DNA of 64,000 bases from Thiotrichales bacterium (GTDB lineage Bacteria; Pseudomonadota; Gammaproteobacteria; Thiomicrospirales; Thiomicrospiraceae). Positions 1 through 9,467 of this stretch are shown piece after piece (position 1 is the stretch's first letter; each line of letters begins with the position of its first letter). Position numbers and translations under genes: made by a program. The notes beneath the pieces are model-generated. The model made no database searches. It saw only the letters and a list, made by a program, of their open reading frames with translations, and was not told where the DNA came from. The stretch lies in assembly GCA_016938655.1 (NCBI GenBank), contig JAFGUG010000099.1, positions 35,456 through 99,455 of the forward strand. The letters are read 5' to 3'.

Positions 1-447
1 AATTTGAAGTTTCTTTTGCGCCATCAATTCGTGGGCAAAAACATTCAGGAGTACTTCAGAGTCAGAGTTGGTGTTTAGGTGGCGTAAATCTTGGCGATAT
101 AATTCGTTACTTAACTGTTCAGCATTGGTTAAGTTTCCGTTATGCCCCATTGCAATACCGTATGGCGAATTTACATAAAACGGTTGAGCTTCGGCACTTG
201 AAGAAGAACCCGCTGTAGGATAACGAACATGACCAATCCCCATATTGCCATGAAGATCACGCATGTGGCGGGTTCGGAAAACATCTTTAACCATACCGTT
301 GTCTTTACGCTGATAAAATCGTCCTTTTTCACAAGTCACGATACCGGCCGCATCTTGACCTCGATGCTGTAACACCGTTAAAGCGTCATAAATTTCCTGG
401 TTAACCGGATTATCACTAACAGATACAATACCAACAATACCACACAT
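1..447 (-). CDS. purF: Amidophosphoribosyltransferase, N-terminal part (cut by window edge)
   Basis: PurF catalyses the first committed step of purine synthesis, transferring the amide nitrogen of glutamine to PRPP. Only the first 149 codons are in the window. The protein begins MCGIVGIV, so after removal of Met the N-terminal nucleophile Cys of a class II (Ntn) glutamine amidotransferase is exposed, which also fixes the start codon at 447. The visible part is the glutaminase domain; the phosphoribosyltransferase domain lies outside. In most gammaproteobacteria cvpA sits directly upstream of purF. Here the 108-nt gap to the SPOR gene is too short for it. Identification is secure; the gene is partial only because of the window edge. 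Confidence 0.93.
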   Translation of the reverse strand, partial: MCGIVGIVSVSDNPVNQEIYDALTVLQHRGQDAAGIVTCEKGRFYQRKDNGMVKDVFRTRHMRDLHGNMGIGHVRYPTAGSSSSAEAQPFYVNSPYGIAMGHNGNLTNAEQLSNELYRQDLRHLNTNSDSEVLLNVFAHELMAQKKLQI

Positions 448-555
448 AGGGTTTCTCTCTTTTCAATCAATGTGAAGGTTCTCAACCATACTCTTGTAAC
501 AGAGAAAGCCAAAAACAAATCTTTTATCGTTTAAAATCAATATTCGGAAATAGTG

Positions 556-1206
556 CTATTTTACCTGTACTATTTTCGATTGGGTGCGAATCGCCTTATC
601 AATTTTTATTTTATCTTTTTCAGCCAAAGCCCTACTTGAGTATGGCCCTGTTCTCACTGAAAACGTTTTTGATTTAGGAAACTCTTTTATCCAAACCTCA
701 TACTTATCATCTAACTGACCCAATACTTTATTGGCGTCTTTAATCTCTTTTGTTGCATAAACCATCACCAACCATTGGCCAACTTTGACCCTTGGGGCCG
801 GTTCAACAGGCGCAACCACATTAGGTGCTTTCACGCTTGGTGGTTTTGCGCTCGATGCTTTTAACTCTGGCTCGGATGATTTATCAAGCAAACTGCTTTC
901 AGCTGCTTGTCGACTTGATTCAACCACAACACTGGGAGCTTTAATTGGGTTAGGAGATTGATTCTCTGGCTGAGCAGGTTCATCACGTGACTCTGTTTGA
1001 ACCATAGGTTTGGTTGGCAACACATAGGCTTGGTAAACCACCGGACTGTCGGATTTGGCATCTGTAGTGCGTTCGCTCTCAGGCTTAAAATTAACTGGGT
1101 TGCTGTACCATGTTGGCACAATCACAATCAATAACAGCAACCAAATTATTGCACCGGTAATTCTGAATCTACTGACGTCATCCATGGTTTGCTTATCTTC
1201 TTCCAT
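556..1206 (-). CDS. dedD: SPOR domain-containing inner-membrane protein (DedD-like)
   Basis: A 216-residue protein with a short cytoplasmic N-terminus, one hydrophobic segment at about residues 16-33, a long Pro/Ser/Ala/Glu-rich linker (about 35-140) and a C-terminal SPOR domain (about 142-216). The C-terminal block shows the typical alternating pattern around WLVMVYA, VWIKEF and FSVRTGPY. SPOR domains bind peptidoglycan stripped of stem peptides at division sites, so the likely role is at the septum in the periplasm. The ATG follows the folC stop codon with no gap, so the two genes are co-translated. The position between folC and purF matches dedD. Family is secure; the gene name rests on position and architecture. 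Confidence 0.82.
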   Translation of the reverse strand: MEEDKQTMDDVSRFRITGAIIWLLLLIVIVPTWYSNPVNFKPESERTTDAKSDSPVVYQAYVLPTKPMVQTESRDEPAQPENQSPNPIKAPSVVVESSRQAAESSLLDKSSEPELKASSAKPPSVKAPNVVAPVEPAPRVKVGQWLVMVYATKEIKDANKVLGQLDDKYEVWIKEFPKSKTFSVRTGPYSSRALAEKDKIKIDKAIRTQSKIVQVK

Positions 1207-2553
1207 CTATAACCAATCACGATTATTTAGCGCCGTTAAGGTTTGCGATACCGTAAAAAAAGAACCCCAAACAAGTACGGGCATCGTCTTATCATTTGCC
1301 GCCTGCACGACTGCGGTTTGGATGCTCTCAAGTGTCACGATTTTGCTTTCACAGACCCCAGCCGAGATTAATAAATCCTTTAATGCCATGACCGAAGTAG
1401 CGCGAGGAATCGCTAAATCGGCGACAAACCAAGTATCAACAAAAGGCTTGAGTTTTTCTACCATTGGCAAGCTGTCTTTGTCACTTAATACGGAAAAAAT
1501 GGCTTGGTATGTCTGGCGCGAACGACTCTGTGCTAAATAGTCAGCCAGCACTTCGGCAGACTGCGGATTATGCGCCACATCAATTAACCAGGCCTGCTCA
1601 TTAATATTTAACAACTGTAAACGTCCGGGATGCGAAGTCATCCTTAATCCGTTACAAACCGCATCAAACGACACCGGCAAAGTCGCCTGCACCTTGGCTA
1701 ACAACGCCAATACGCCTGCGGCATTTTGTAATTGAAAATCGCCCTGCAAAGACGGCAGAGGTAACGTTCTACCCTGAAATTCTGGCCAATTTAAATCCAC
1801 AGCCTCCGCCTTAAATGAAACAGACCAACCCTCTCCAAGCGCTTGCGCACTTTGACAGGCCTGCTGATTTTGTACAAATTCAAAATCTCGTCCCAAAAAA
1901 GTGAACGGAACTTGATGAATTTTAGCGTATTCAGTGAGACTTTCTGGCGGGTTAGGATCGGAACAAACAGCGGGTTTACCAGAGCGTGTTATCCCGGCTT
2001 TTTCAGTCGCAATGACCGAACGATCATTACCTAACCACTCAACGTGATCGACATCTATCGCGCAAATCAAAGCGGCATCCGCATCGACTAAATTTACCGC
2101 ATCTAAACGGCCACCCAAACCAACCTCTAAAACGGCTACATCAACTTGCTTGTGCTTGAATATGAGTAATGCCGCTAACGTTGAAAATTCAAAATAGGTT
2201 AGCTTGGTATCACCACGTGACAGTTCAATCTCAAGAAACGCATCCACAATCTCTTGGTCTGAAACCATCTTTCCATTAATTTGAATACGCTCGTTATAGC
2301 GCAGAATGTGTGGGGAGGTGTAGGTACCGACGCAATAGTTAGCCGAATCCAAAATCGACGATAACATGGCAACACTTGACCCTTTGCCATTCGTGCCTGC
2401 AACACTTATTACAAATGGAGCAGGCCTGCTAACTTTCAGCTTTTTAGCTATTTTAGAGACACGTGCTAACCCCATATCAATCTCTTGGGCATGCAGTGAC
2501 AATAGCCAATCGATCCAAACTTGTAGTCCTGAATCTCTTGAGGGGTGATTCAT
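1207..2553 (-). CDS. folC: Bifunctional dihydrofolate synthase / folylpolyglutamate synthase
   Basis: FolC adds glutamate to dihydropteroate and then to folates, using ATP, in the cytoplasm. The 448-residue length is normal. The Mur-ligase-type P-loop GTNGKGS is at residues 53-59, followed by the folate-binding loop region YTSPHILRYNERI. The C-terminal half has the LIDVAHNPQS block of the Mur ligase C-terminal domain. It lies 79 nt downstream of accD and abuts the SPOR gene, the usual accD-folC-dedD order. Two CAGGCCTG palindromes fall inside the gene (1589 and 1856) and a third near the 5' end (2421), where the codons are simply used as protein sequence. Confidence 0.95.
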   Translation of the reverse strand: MNHPSRDSGLQVWIDWLLSLHAQEIDMGLARVSKIAKKLKVSRPAPFVISVAGTNGKGSSVAMLSSILDSANYCVGTYTSPHILRYNERIQINGKMVSDQEIVDAFLEIELSRGDTKLTYFEFSTLAALLIFKHKQVDVAVLEVGLGGRLDAVNLVDADAALICAIDVDHVEWLGNDRSVIATEKAGITRSGKPAVCSDPNPPESLTEYAKIHQVPFTFLGRDFEFVQNQQACQSAQALGEGWSVSFKAEAVDLNWPEFQGRTLPLPSLQGDFQLQNAAGVLALLAKVQATLPVSFDAVCNGLRMTSHPGRLQLLNINEQAWLIDVAHNPQSAEVLADYLAQSRSRQTYQAIFSVLSDKDSLPMVEKLKPFVDTWFVADLAIPRATSVMALKDLLISAGVCESKIVTLESIQTAVVQAANDKTMPVLVWGSFFTVSQTLTALNNRDWL

Positions 2554-2632
2554 AAAGTTACTTTATCAACGTCGATAGAAACAAAAAAACCTTGAGGAAT
2601 AAGCCGCTGCCACTCATCAAGGTCTTAGAAAA

Positions 2633-3487
2633 TTAAGCGGGCTTTTTTAAAAGCATGCTACAAATACTAGACAATTCATTCGTCAATTCATGGCGATGAA
2701 TAATACGGTCAATCGCGCCATGCTCTAATAAGAACTCACTGCGTTGAAAACCTTCCGGTAATTTTTCACGAACGGTTTGCTCAATAACACGAGGTCCAGC
2801 AAAACCAATTAAGGCTTTTGGCTCAGCGACATTAATATCACCCAACATCGCAAAACTGGCTGAGACGCCACCCATGGTTGGGTCCGTTAACACCGATACA
2901 AAGGGCAAGCCTTTGGCACGTAAACGACCCAAAGCGGCACTGGTTTTAGCCATCTGCATCAACGAGAACAAGGCTTCTTGCATACGTGCCCCACCACTGG
3001 CTGAAAACACAATTAAAGGTGCTTTCAGCTCAATCGCAGCATTTACGGCACGCACAAACTTTTCGCCCATGACCGAGCCCATTGAGCCGCCCATAAATTT
3101 AAATTCAAACGCACCCGCCACAACCTCTAAACCATTAATGGTGCCTGTAGCCGTGATAAACGAGTCTTTTTCATTCGTCGCCTTTTGAGCTTGCGAAAGC
3201 CGATCTTTGTATTTTTTAATGTCTTTAAACTTTAAGCGATCAACAGGTGAAACGTTTGTTGAAATTTCTTGAAACGAGTTCTCGTCAAAAAATGCCAACA
3301 GTCGTTCACGACCACCTAAACGCATATGGTGTTCACACTTAGGACACACCTCTTTGTTGCGCTTAACTTCTGAACGATAAAGCGTGCTTTCACACTTTGG
3401 ACATTTAGTCCACAACCCTTCAGGCACAGAACTTTTGCGCTCTGTTACTTGCTTAATACTTGGTAAAATCTTCTCAAACCAGTTCAT
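2633..3487 (-). CDS. accD: Acetyl-CoA carboxylase, carboxyltransferase subunit beta
   Basis: AccD with AccA transfers the carboxyl group from carboxybiotin to acetyl-CoA to make malonyl-CoA for fatty acid synthesis. The 284-residue protein has the N-terminal four-cysteine zinc ribbon (C29, C32, C48, C51) and a crotonase-fold carboxyltransferase domain with [10 protein letters not shown] and [12 protein letters not shown], the oxyanion-hole and CoA-binding regions. It follows trpA after only 3 nt, so it is probably co-transcribed with the trp genes, as in many gammaproteobacteria. Confidence 0.96.
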   Translation of the reverse strand: MNWFEKILPSIKQVTERKSSVPEGLWTKCPKCESTLYRSEVKRNKEVCPKCEHHMRLGGRERLLAFFDENSFQEISTNVSPVDRLKFKDIKKYKDRLSQAQKATNEKDSFITATGTINGLEVVAGAFEFKFMGGSMGSVMGEKFVRAVNAAIELKAPLIVFSASGGARMQEALFSLMQMAKTSAALGRLRAKGLPFVSVLTDPTMGGVSASFAMLGDINVAEPKALIGFAGPRVIEQTVREKLPEGFQRSEFLLEHGAIDRIIHRHELTNELSSICSMLLKKPA

Positions 3488-3490
3488 AGT

Positions 3491-4327
3491 TTACTCCTGG
3501 GTTTTTAGTGCATCTGCACGATCAATCGCAGATCGGAATTCGGTCATCTTCTCGCTCAATGCCAGCTCGATTTCATATAAGTCCTTGTCGTGATTGGCTT
3601 CAATAATACTCACCAAAGTAGAACCCACAATCACCGCATCACCAAGTTGCGCCATCTTAAAAGCCATTTCACCATCACGAATACCAAATCCAATTCCAAT
3701 CGGGAGGTCAATTTTTTCACGGATACGTGCAATTTGGGTGGTCACATCATCAACATCCAGCTCTTTCGAACCTGTCACCCCTTTCAGAGATACGTAGTAC
3801 ACAAAGCCACTGCCCTTCTCACTAACTGCTGCTAAACGGCTATCCGGGGTAGTCGGTGAAACCAAAAATACACGATCAAGCTCATGACTCTTTAAGGCAT
3901 CTAAATACCCCATACTCTCTTCAGGCGGCATGTCTACGGTTAATACTGCATCCACACCAACCGACATCGCGGCTTCGGAAAAACGTTCATAACCAGAGGC
4001 TTCAATAGGATTTAAATACCCCATCAAGATAACCGGCGTTTCGGCATCCGCCATACGAAACTCTCTGACCATCTCTAATACATCGTCCAAGCTGACATTA
4101 TGCGCTAAGGCACGTTCAACTGCTTTTTGAATAACTGGGCCGTCGGCCATTGGATCCGAGAAAGGCACACCTAACTCTAACATATCCGCCCCTTTATTCA
4201 CTAGACGGTGCATTAACGCAACGGTTGCGCCAGGACGTGGATCACCTGCTGTGATGTAAGGAATTAACGCGGTTTTACCTTGCGCTTTTAGTTCTGCGAA
4301 TGTCTCTTCAATTCTACCCATTTCCAT
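3491..4327 (-). CDS. trpA: Tryptophan synthase alpha chain
   Basis: TrpA cleaves indole-3-glycerol phosphate to indole and glyceraldehyde 3-phosphate and channels indole to TrpB. The 278-residue TIM barrel carries the two catalytic acids, E51 in LELGVPFSDP and D62 in ADGPVIQ, and the phosphate-binding loops GFGIRDGE and IVGSTLV. The start MEMGRIEETF has a second possible ATG two codons in, and either gives a normal protein. It lies 9 nt after trpB and 3 nt before accD. Having trpA between trpB and accD is a common gammaproteobacterial order. Confidence 0.96.
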   Translation of the reverse strand: MEMGRIEETFAELKAQGKTALIPYITAGDPRPGATVALMHRLVNKGADMLELGVPFSDPMADGPVIQKAVERALAHNVSLDDVLEMVREFRMADAETPVILMGYLNPIEASGYERFSEAAMSVGVDAVLTVDMPPEESMGYLDALKSHELDRVFLVSPTTPDSRLAAVSEKGSGFVYYVSLKGVTGSKELDVDDVTTQIARIREKIDLPIGIGFGIRDGEMAFKMAQLGDAVIVGSTLVSIIEANHDKDLYEIELALSEKMTEFRSAIDRADALKTQE

Positions 4328-4336
4328 AATTCAATC

Positions 4337-5542
4337 CTAAAAGTCAAAACCTTCAATTTGTGCAATCGTATTCATATCTTTATCACCACGACCTGATAGA
4401 TTGATGATAATAGTTTGATCCTTACGCATAGTGGGTGCGAGTTTAGTGGCATAAGCCAAAGCATGACTCGACTCTAATGCTGGGATAATGCCCTCAAAAC
4501 GCGTCAAATCTCTAAACCCTTGCAACGCTTCTTCATCATCAATCGCCACATAGTTAACACGACCAATGTCTTTTAACCAAGCGTGTTCAGGGCCGACACC
4601 CGGGTAATCTAGGCCTGCTGAAATCGAGTGCGTACCTAAGATTTGACCGTTTTTATCTTGCATTAAGTAAGTACGGTTACCGTGTAAAACACCGGGAGTG
4701 CCTTTGCATAAAGGCGCGGCATGCTGCCCGGTTTCTAAACCATGACCAGCGGGCTCTACACCATAAATTTTAACCTCTTCATCGGGTAAAAACTTATGGA
4801 ACAAACCAATCGCATTAGACCCACCACCCACGCATGCAATTAGGGCATCGGGTAATTTACCCTCTTTTTCTAAAATCTGACGACGTGACTCTTCACCAAT
4901 CACCGCTTGGAAATCACGTACCATCGCAGGATAAGGGTGCGGACCAGAGACGGTTCCAATGATGTAAAAGGTGTCGTCAACATTGGTTACCCAGTCACGC
5001 ATCGCTTCGTTTAAGGCGTCTTTTAACGTTCTTGAACCTGACTCAACTGCCACCACTTTGGCACCCAGCATCTTCATTCGTAAAACGTTTGGCGCTTGGC
5101 GAACCACATCATCTGCGCCCATGTAAACCACACACTCCAACCCTAATCGAGCCGCAACGGTCGCACTGGCCACACCGTGTTGACCGGCTCCAGTCTCAGC
5201 AATAATTCGGGTTTTACCTAAACGCTTGGCTAACAGCGCCTGACCAATGGTATTGTTGACCTTGTGTGCGCCAGTATGATTTAAGTCTTCACGCTTTAAA
5301 TAGATTCTTGCCCCGCCCAAAGATTCAGACCAACGTTGTGCATAATACAAAGGCGTTGGACGACCCACATAATCGCGTAGGTCATCGGCAATCTCATTTA
5401 AGAAATCTGAATCATTCTTTACACTTTCATATTCATTACTTAACTGCTCTAAGGCAGCCATTAAGGTCTCTGGGGCAAAAATACCACCATAAGGTCCGAA
5501 ATGTCCGCTCTTATCTGGGAACTTTGAAAAATCTGTTGTCAT
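4337..5542 (-). CDS. trpB: Tryptophan synthase beta chain
   Basis: TrpB condenses indole with L-serine through pyridoxal phosphate to give L-tryptophan, working as an alpha2beta2 complex with TrpA. The 401-residue protein has the PLP lysine K94 in [10 protein letters not shown], the catalytic Glu region ETGAGQHGV and the phosphate-binding GGGSNAIG loop. Its start overlaps the trpF stop region by 4 nt, showing translational coupling in the order trpF-trpB-trpA. Confidence 0.97.
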   Translation of the reverse strand: MTTDFSKFPDKSGHFGPYGGIFAPETLMAALEQLSNEYESVKNDSDFLNEIADDLRDYVGRPTPLYYAQRWSESLGGARIYLKREDLNHTGAHKVNNTIGQALLAKRLGKTRIIAETGAGQHGVASATVAARLGLECVVYMGADDVVRQAPNVLRMKMLGAKVVAVESGSRTLKDALNEAMRDWVTNVDDTFYIIGTVSGPHPYPAMVRDFQAVIGEESRRQILEKEGKLPDALIACVGGGSNAIGLFHKFLPDEEVKIYGVEPAGHGLETGQHAAPLCKGTPGVLHGNRTYLMQDKNGQILGTHSISAGLDYPGVGPEHAWLKDIGRVNYVAIDDEEALQGFRDLTRFEGIIPALESSHALAYATKLAPTMRKDQTIIINLSGRGDKDMNTIAQIEGFDF

Positions 5543-6180
5543 TCAATCGGTCTCATTACTTGTTGCATAAATAAGGTTACTTTTTCAGGGGATTTTAACC
5601 CTTTACTGGCTTCCACTCCGCCACTGACATCCACTGCCCAAGGCTGGGTGATTTGAATAGCTTGGTGAATGTTTTCAGCCGTTAACCCGCCCGCTAAAAT
5701 AATCGGTTTACTTAGGGTTTTGGGAACCCAATCCCAATTAAACTGCTCACCAGTCCCCCCTGGCACACCCGGCTTATAGGCATCCAATAAGATTCCGCAG
5801 GAAGAGGCGTACTGCTCAGCCAACTGGGTTAAATCCGTGGTGGCTTGCATTCGTATTGCTTTCATATAGGGCAAACCAAACTGCTGACAAAATTCAGGCG
5901 TTTCATCGCCATGAAATTGCAAAAGATCAATTTGAACTTGCTCTAATACCGCTTTAACGTATGACGCGTCTGGGTTCACAAACAAAGCCGTTTTAGTGAC
6001 AAAAGCGGGCAGTGCTTTAGCAATTGAGCAGGCCTGCTCAATTTCAACATGCCTTGGACTCGGTGCATAAAACACGAGTCCAACCGCATCAGCTCCGGCA
6101 TTTGCTACCATTAATGCATCTGTAACGTTGGTTAACCCACAAATCTTAACACGAGTTCGAGCGATTACTGACATTGCCAT
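5539..6180 (-). CDS. trpF: Phosphoribosylanthranilate isomerase
   Basis: TrpF carries out the Amadori rearrangement of phosphoribosylanthranilate to CdRP in tryptophan synthesis. This is a single-domain 213-residue TIM barrel, not fused to TrpC. The general base Cys is C14 in KICGLT and the general acid Asp is in DVSGGVE near the C-terminus. The start MAMSVIART has an alternative ATG at codon 3. The 5' end overlaps truA by 16 nt and the 3' end overlaps trpB by 4 nt. A 22-bp perfect palindrome around CAGGCCTG lies inside the gene at 6022-6043. Confidence 0.95.
   Translation of the reverse strand: MAMSVIARTRVKICGLTNVTDALMVANAGADAVGLVFYAPSPRHVEIEQACSIAKALPAFVTKTALFVNPDASYVKAVLEQVQIDLLQFHGDETPEFCQQFGLPYMKAIRMQATTDLTQLAEQYASSCGILLDAYKPGVPGGTGEQFNWDWVPKTLSKPIILAGGLTAENIHQAIQITQPWAVDVSGGVEASKGLKSPEKVTLFMQQVMRPIE
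6022..6043. repeat. GCAGGCCTGC-family palindrome, coding copy (22-bp perfect dyad)
   Basis: A perfect 22-bp palindrome centred on CAGGCCTG, with flanks AATTGAG on the left and its complement on the right, inside trpF. It is the longest perfect copy I found within a coding region. Other coding copies of the exact 8-mer start at 1589, 1856 and 2421 (folC), 18910 (troD-like gene), 20024 (BFD gene), 22170 (polyferredoxin), 30830 and 31421 (gpgS), 34229 (GGDEF gene), 45409 (55-aa gene), 47284 and 47851 (MFS), 49539 (thioesterase), 53148 (prmB), 61005 and 62136 (ybbP). One-base variants occur at 4611, 13774, 52792, 59751 and 61227. Confidence 0.85.
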
Positions 6181-6968
6181 AACACCTCATCAAGCTTCAC
6201 GCGGGGTATGTTAAATTGATCAGGATACAGCGCATTCACAAAATACAAACCGAAAGCGGGTGCCGTTGGCCCAGCCTTAGTTCGATCTTTAAGTGCCAAA
6301 AGTTCAGCCACCCACGCAATCGGTCGCTCACCACGCCCTATTTCCATGAGGGTTCCAGCAATATTTCGCACCATATGATGCAAAAAAGCGTTAGCCTGAA
6401 TGTCAATTAACACAAAGTCACCTTGACGCTTCACACTAATCGCTTGGATCTCTCGCTTTGCATGAGAAGCTTGGCAGGCCGATGCTCTAAATGACTGATA
6501 ATCTTGCTCACCTAGCAAGTGCTGAGCAGCCTCGTGCATAAACCCTGCATCAAGTGGAATCGGCTCCCACGTTGCACGATGCGCTAGCACTGCGGAATGG
6601 ACATCTCGGTTATAAATCACATACCGATACTGCCTAGCAATCGCTGAAAAACGAGCATGAAAGTCAGATTCAATCGAGCGTGCCCAAGCAATCCGAATAT
6701 CAAAAGGCAATTTTGTATTTGCGCCTCTTACCCAAGCAGATGGTGGCCGCTCTGCAGTTGTATCAAAATGGACAATCTGCCCGACTGAATGCACACCCGT
6801 ATCTGTGCGCCCGGCACACTGAACCCCAACCGTTTCATTGGCAATCGATGAAATGGCACGTTCAACATGCCCCTGCACCGATTCGCAATCAAGCTGACGT
6901 TGCCAGCCACAGTATTGAGACCCTTGATACTCAACACAAAGCACCACTCTGTTAACTGTTTCAGTCAT
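6165..6968 (-). CDS. truA: tRNA pseudouridine(38-40) synthase
   Basis: TruA isomerises uridines 38-40 in the anticodon arm of many tRNAs. The 267-residue protein has the catalytic aspartate D56 in the signature AGRTDTGVHS, the N-terminal VVLCVEYQG strand and the conserved FLHHMVRN block in the C-terminal half. It overlaps trpF by 16 nt and follows asd after 13 nt. In many relatives fimV lies between asd and truA; it is absent here. Confidence 0.95.
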   Translation of the reverse strand: MTETVNRVVLCVEYQGSQYCGWQRQLDCESVQGHVERAISSIANETVGVQCAGRTDTGVHSVGQIVHFDTTAERPPSAWVRGANTKLPFDIRIAWARSIESDFHARFSAIARQYRYVIYNRDVHSAVLAHRATWEPIPLDAGFMHEAAQHLLGEQDYQSFRASACQASHAKREIQAISVKRQGDFVLIDIQANAFLHHMVRNIAGTLMEIGRGERPIAWVAELLALKDRTKAGPTAPAFGLYFVNALYPDQFNIPRVKLDEVLWQCQ

Positions 6969-6981
6969 TCAGTTTGACAAA

Positions 6982-8004
6982 CTAAAGGTATTTGGCAATT
7001 AACAGTTCAGCAATCTGAACCGTATTCGTTGCCGCACCTTTGCGAACGTTATCTGCCACAACCCAAAGATTTAAACCGTTTTCAGTTGAAATATCTTCAC
7101 GCACTCGACCCACATAAACAGGGTCGGTATCGGCGGCATCTGAAACTGCTGTCGGATAGCCTCCATCAACATGCTCATCAATTAAAACAATCCCCTCTGT
7201 TTTAGCAAACAGAGCCTTGGCTTCAGCCGCGGTAATTTTCTGTTTCGTTTCAACATGAACGGCTTCACTATGACCAAAAAATACCGGGACACGAACCGCC
7301 GTTGGGTTAACAAGAATCGTATCGTCACCCATAATTTTTTTAGTCTCCCACACCATCTTCATCTCTTCTTTGGTGTAGCCGTTATCCATAAACACATCAA
7401 TTTGTGGAATACAGTTAAATGCAATTTGCTTCGGGTAGACATTCATTTCAACGGGCTTCATATTTAACAAGTTTGCTGTCTGTTTAGCTAACTCTTCAAT
7501 CGCTTCGTTACCCGAACCTGAAACGGCTTGGTAAGTCGATACGTTAACACGACTGATCCCCACCGCATCATAGATTGGTTTTAAAGCCACTAACATCTGA
7601 ATCGTTGAGCAGTTTGGGTTAGCGATAATGCCACGGTTTTTATAACCTGCAACCGCGTCTGGATTCACTTCTGGAACGACCAACGGAATATCATCGTCGT
7701 AACGAAACTCAGAGGTATTATCGACCACAACACAACCGGCAGCAGCGGCTTTGGGTGCATAAATTTTAGAAATGCTTGCACCCGGTGAAAACAGACCAAT
7801 TTGAACTTTAGAGAAATCAAACGTCTCTAAGTCTTCAATCTTGACCCATCCGCCATTAAACTCAACCTTTTTTCCGGCTGAACGGCTACTGGCTAGCAAG
7901 TAAATATTACCTACTGGAAATTTACGTTCTTCTAATACCTTTAAGATGGTTTTCCCCACCGCTCCGGTCGCACCAACAACGGCAATATCATACAACTTTG
8001 TCAT
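6982..8004 (-). CDS. asd: Aspartate-semialdehyde dehydrogenase
   Basis: Asd reduces aspartyl phosphate to aspartate semialdehyde with NADPH, the branch point to lysine/diaminopimelate, threonine and methionine. The 340-residue protein has the Rossmann loop VVGATGAVGK at the N-terminus and the catalytic cysteine C132 in ANPNCSTIQ. The length fits the shorter Gram-negative class. It heads the asd-truA-trpF-trpB-trpA-accD-folC-dedD series. The 79-nt gap upstream holds a small dyad (ACCAC...GTGGT) that could end the bactofilin transcript. Confidence 0.95.
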   Translation of the reverse strand: MTKLYDIAVVGATGAVGKTILKVLEERKFPVGNIYLLASSRSAGKKVEFNGGWVKIEDLETFDFSKVQIGLFSPGASISKIYAPKAAAAGCVVVDNTSEFRYDDDIPLVVPEVNPDAVAGYKNRGIIANPNCSTIQMLVALKPIYDAVGISRVNVSTYQAVSGSGNEAIEELAKQTANLLNMKPVEMNVYPKQIAFNCIPQIDVFMDNGYTKEEMKMVWETKKIMGDDTILVNPTAVRVPVFFGHSEAVHVETKQKITAAEAKALFAKTEGIVLIDEHVDGGYPTAVSDAADTDPVYVGRVREDISTENGLNLWVVADNVRKGAATNTVQIAELLIAKYL

Positions 8005-8083
8005 GAACTGTTTCCTAACTATAAAATAACCACCCTTTAAAGTGGTGTAATTAACTGTAAAATTCTTTTAATTTTTTTGGACG

Positions 8084-8542
8084 TTAAAGAGAAGATTTCC
8101 CCTCTTCTAACGCCTCACTGTTATCTGTTAAGTACGCTGGCTGAGTGGCTTTTAAATCATCTGGCAAACTCACAATCAACCCACTTTCGGTTAACTCTCG
8201 GCTCTCACCAATAAACTTTCCACCTGCTTCGACCATCATCTCGCCTGAAATCAGCTCACCAACCAACTTTCCAGATGCCAGAATGTCAATGCGTTCACAA
8301 GAGACTCTTCCCTCTAAAACACCACTTAAAACAATCGTACGGGCTTTAATGTAACCTTTAACAATGCCATCAACGCCAATCGAAAGGTCATACTCACTTT
8401 CGATTCGCCCTTCAATTCGGCCATCAACATGCAGCGCGCCACTTAGTTCGTTGAATTCTCCGCTAAAGACACACCCCGATGCAATAATTGTTTTTCCACC
8501 TTTTGCACCTGTTCGTTTACCGCTTGACTTAAAGAACCCCAT
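8084..8542 (-). CDS. Bactofilin family polymer-forming protein
   Basis: Bactofilins assemble into cytoskeletal filaments without nucleotide, often at the membrane, and help place peptidoglycan enzymes. The 152-residue protein has a short basic disordered N-terminus (MGFFKSSGKR) and a central beta-helix of hydrophobic-turn repeats (ALHVDGRIEGRIES, DLSIGVDGIVKG, IDILASGKLVGEL) over about residues 20-120, with a flexible tail. The start codon lies inside the upstream M23 peptidase gene, giving a 100-nt overlap in a different frame. An M23 peptidase next to a bactofilin is a known functional pairing (CcmA with LytM-type peptidases in curved bacteria). Confidence 0.85.
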   Translation of the reverse strand: MGFFKSSGKRTGAKGGKTIIASGCVFSGEFNELSGALHVDGRIEGRIESEYDLSIGVDGIVKGYIKARTIVLSGVLEGRVSCERIDILASGKLVGELISGEMMVEAGGKFIGESRELTESGLIVSLPDDLKATQPAYLTDNSEALEEGKSSL

Positions 8543-9423
8543 GGAACCCCTTTCACCTTTTCAAAAATGCCATCGTAATTTTGTAAATCCCACTCCACAA
8601 AAGGGCCCGGGTCGAGCTTTCTCTGAACAAATGAGACTTCATAGTGCAGATGATTTCCCGATGAGGTTCCAGTAGAACCAATCCCGGCAATCACCTGACC
8701 TTTTTTGACAAAGTCACCGGCTTTAACGTCAATACGACTCAAATGACCGTAATGGGTTTTAAAGCCATTGGCGTGTGACACAATAATATAGTTGCCAAAT
8801 CCGCTCGCTTTATGGTAACCAGAGTACTCAATCACACCATCTGCCGTTGAAATGACTGGCGCGCCTTTTTCACCTCGGTAATCAATACCACGATGAAACT
8901 GTTTCGTACCTCGAACAGGATGGATACGCCAACCATAAGAGCTGCTGACCCCAACAAAGTTTTGAACCGGTCGACCATTCGGCAACATTTCTAGCATTAA
9001 GCTTTTACCTAACGCACCTAGCTGCACCAATTTTACTCGATCTTCAACGGCTTGCTCTGGCGCTTCCACACTGTCGGTTGTGCCAATCAGCTCTTCCAGG
9101 CCTTGCAACGTTTCGTCTAAAAACTCGACCTGTTTTATTTTTTCCGACAACTCTTTCTCAAGCAAACGTTTTTCTGAACTCAGGTGGACATAATCCCCCT
9201 TCTTTTCAACTAACGCTTTTTCGTAGCTTGATACCGCTGCCCGATGTTGCGACTCGATTCGCTGAGCTTCGCTGGAAAACCACCAAATTGCGGTTGCACC
9301 CCCCGCCCAAATCACTAAAAAGAGTAACGCCAGAATCCAGGCAAATTGCTTGAAAAACTGTTTAAAAGAGTAGGAACGTGCGCCATGCACGTCACTGATA
9401 GTAATGGTAAAGTGATTACGCAT
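8443..9423 (-). CDS. Membrane-anchored M23 (LytM-type) peptidoglycan endopeptidase
   Basis: The 326-residue protein has one N-terminal transmembrane segment (about 28-50), a coiled-coil periplasmic stalk (about 52-118) and a C-terminal M23 domain (about 160-270). The zinc ligands are visible in FHRGIDYRG (His and Asp) and in the HxH pair of GNHLHYEVSF, so it should be an active metalloendopeptidase rather than a degenerate activator. The last 33 codons overlap the start of the bactofilin gene in another frame. The overlapping stretch still reads as an ordinary tail (YDGIFEKVKGVPWGSL), so I believe both frames are coding. Likely role: cell-wall shaping at a bactofilin scaffold. Confidence 0.88.
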   Translation of the reverse strand: MRNHFTITISDVHGARSYSFKQFFKQFAWILALLFLVIWAGGATAIWWFSSEAQRIESQHRAAVSSYEKALVEKKGDYVHLSSEKRLLEKELSEKIKQVEFLDETLQGLEELIGTTDSVEAPEQAVEDRVKLVQLGALGKSLMLEMLPNGRPVQNFVGVSSSYGWRIHPVRGTKQFHRGIDYRGEKGAPVISTADGVIEYSGYHKASGFGNYIIVSHANGFKTHYGHLSRIDVKAGDFVKKGQVIAGIGSTGTSSGNHLHYEVSFVQRKLDPGPFVEWDLQNYDGIFEKVKGVPWGSLSQAVNEQVQKVEKQLLHRGVSLAENSTN

Positions 9424-9467
9424 TTAAACGTTACTCCGGCATTTGCCGCACATATAAGACCCAAGTC

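Noticed and set aside
1055..1540. Plus-strand frame of 161 codons opposite dedD and folC
   Set aside because: It runs antisense to two well-supported genes, has no domain pattern and no ribosome-binding site.
3488..6180. trp leader peptide or attenuator
   Set aside because: trpF, trpB and trpA overlap or nearly touch their neighbours and there is no leader with Trp codons or a hairpin ladder.
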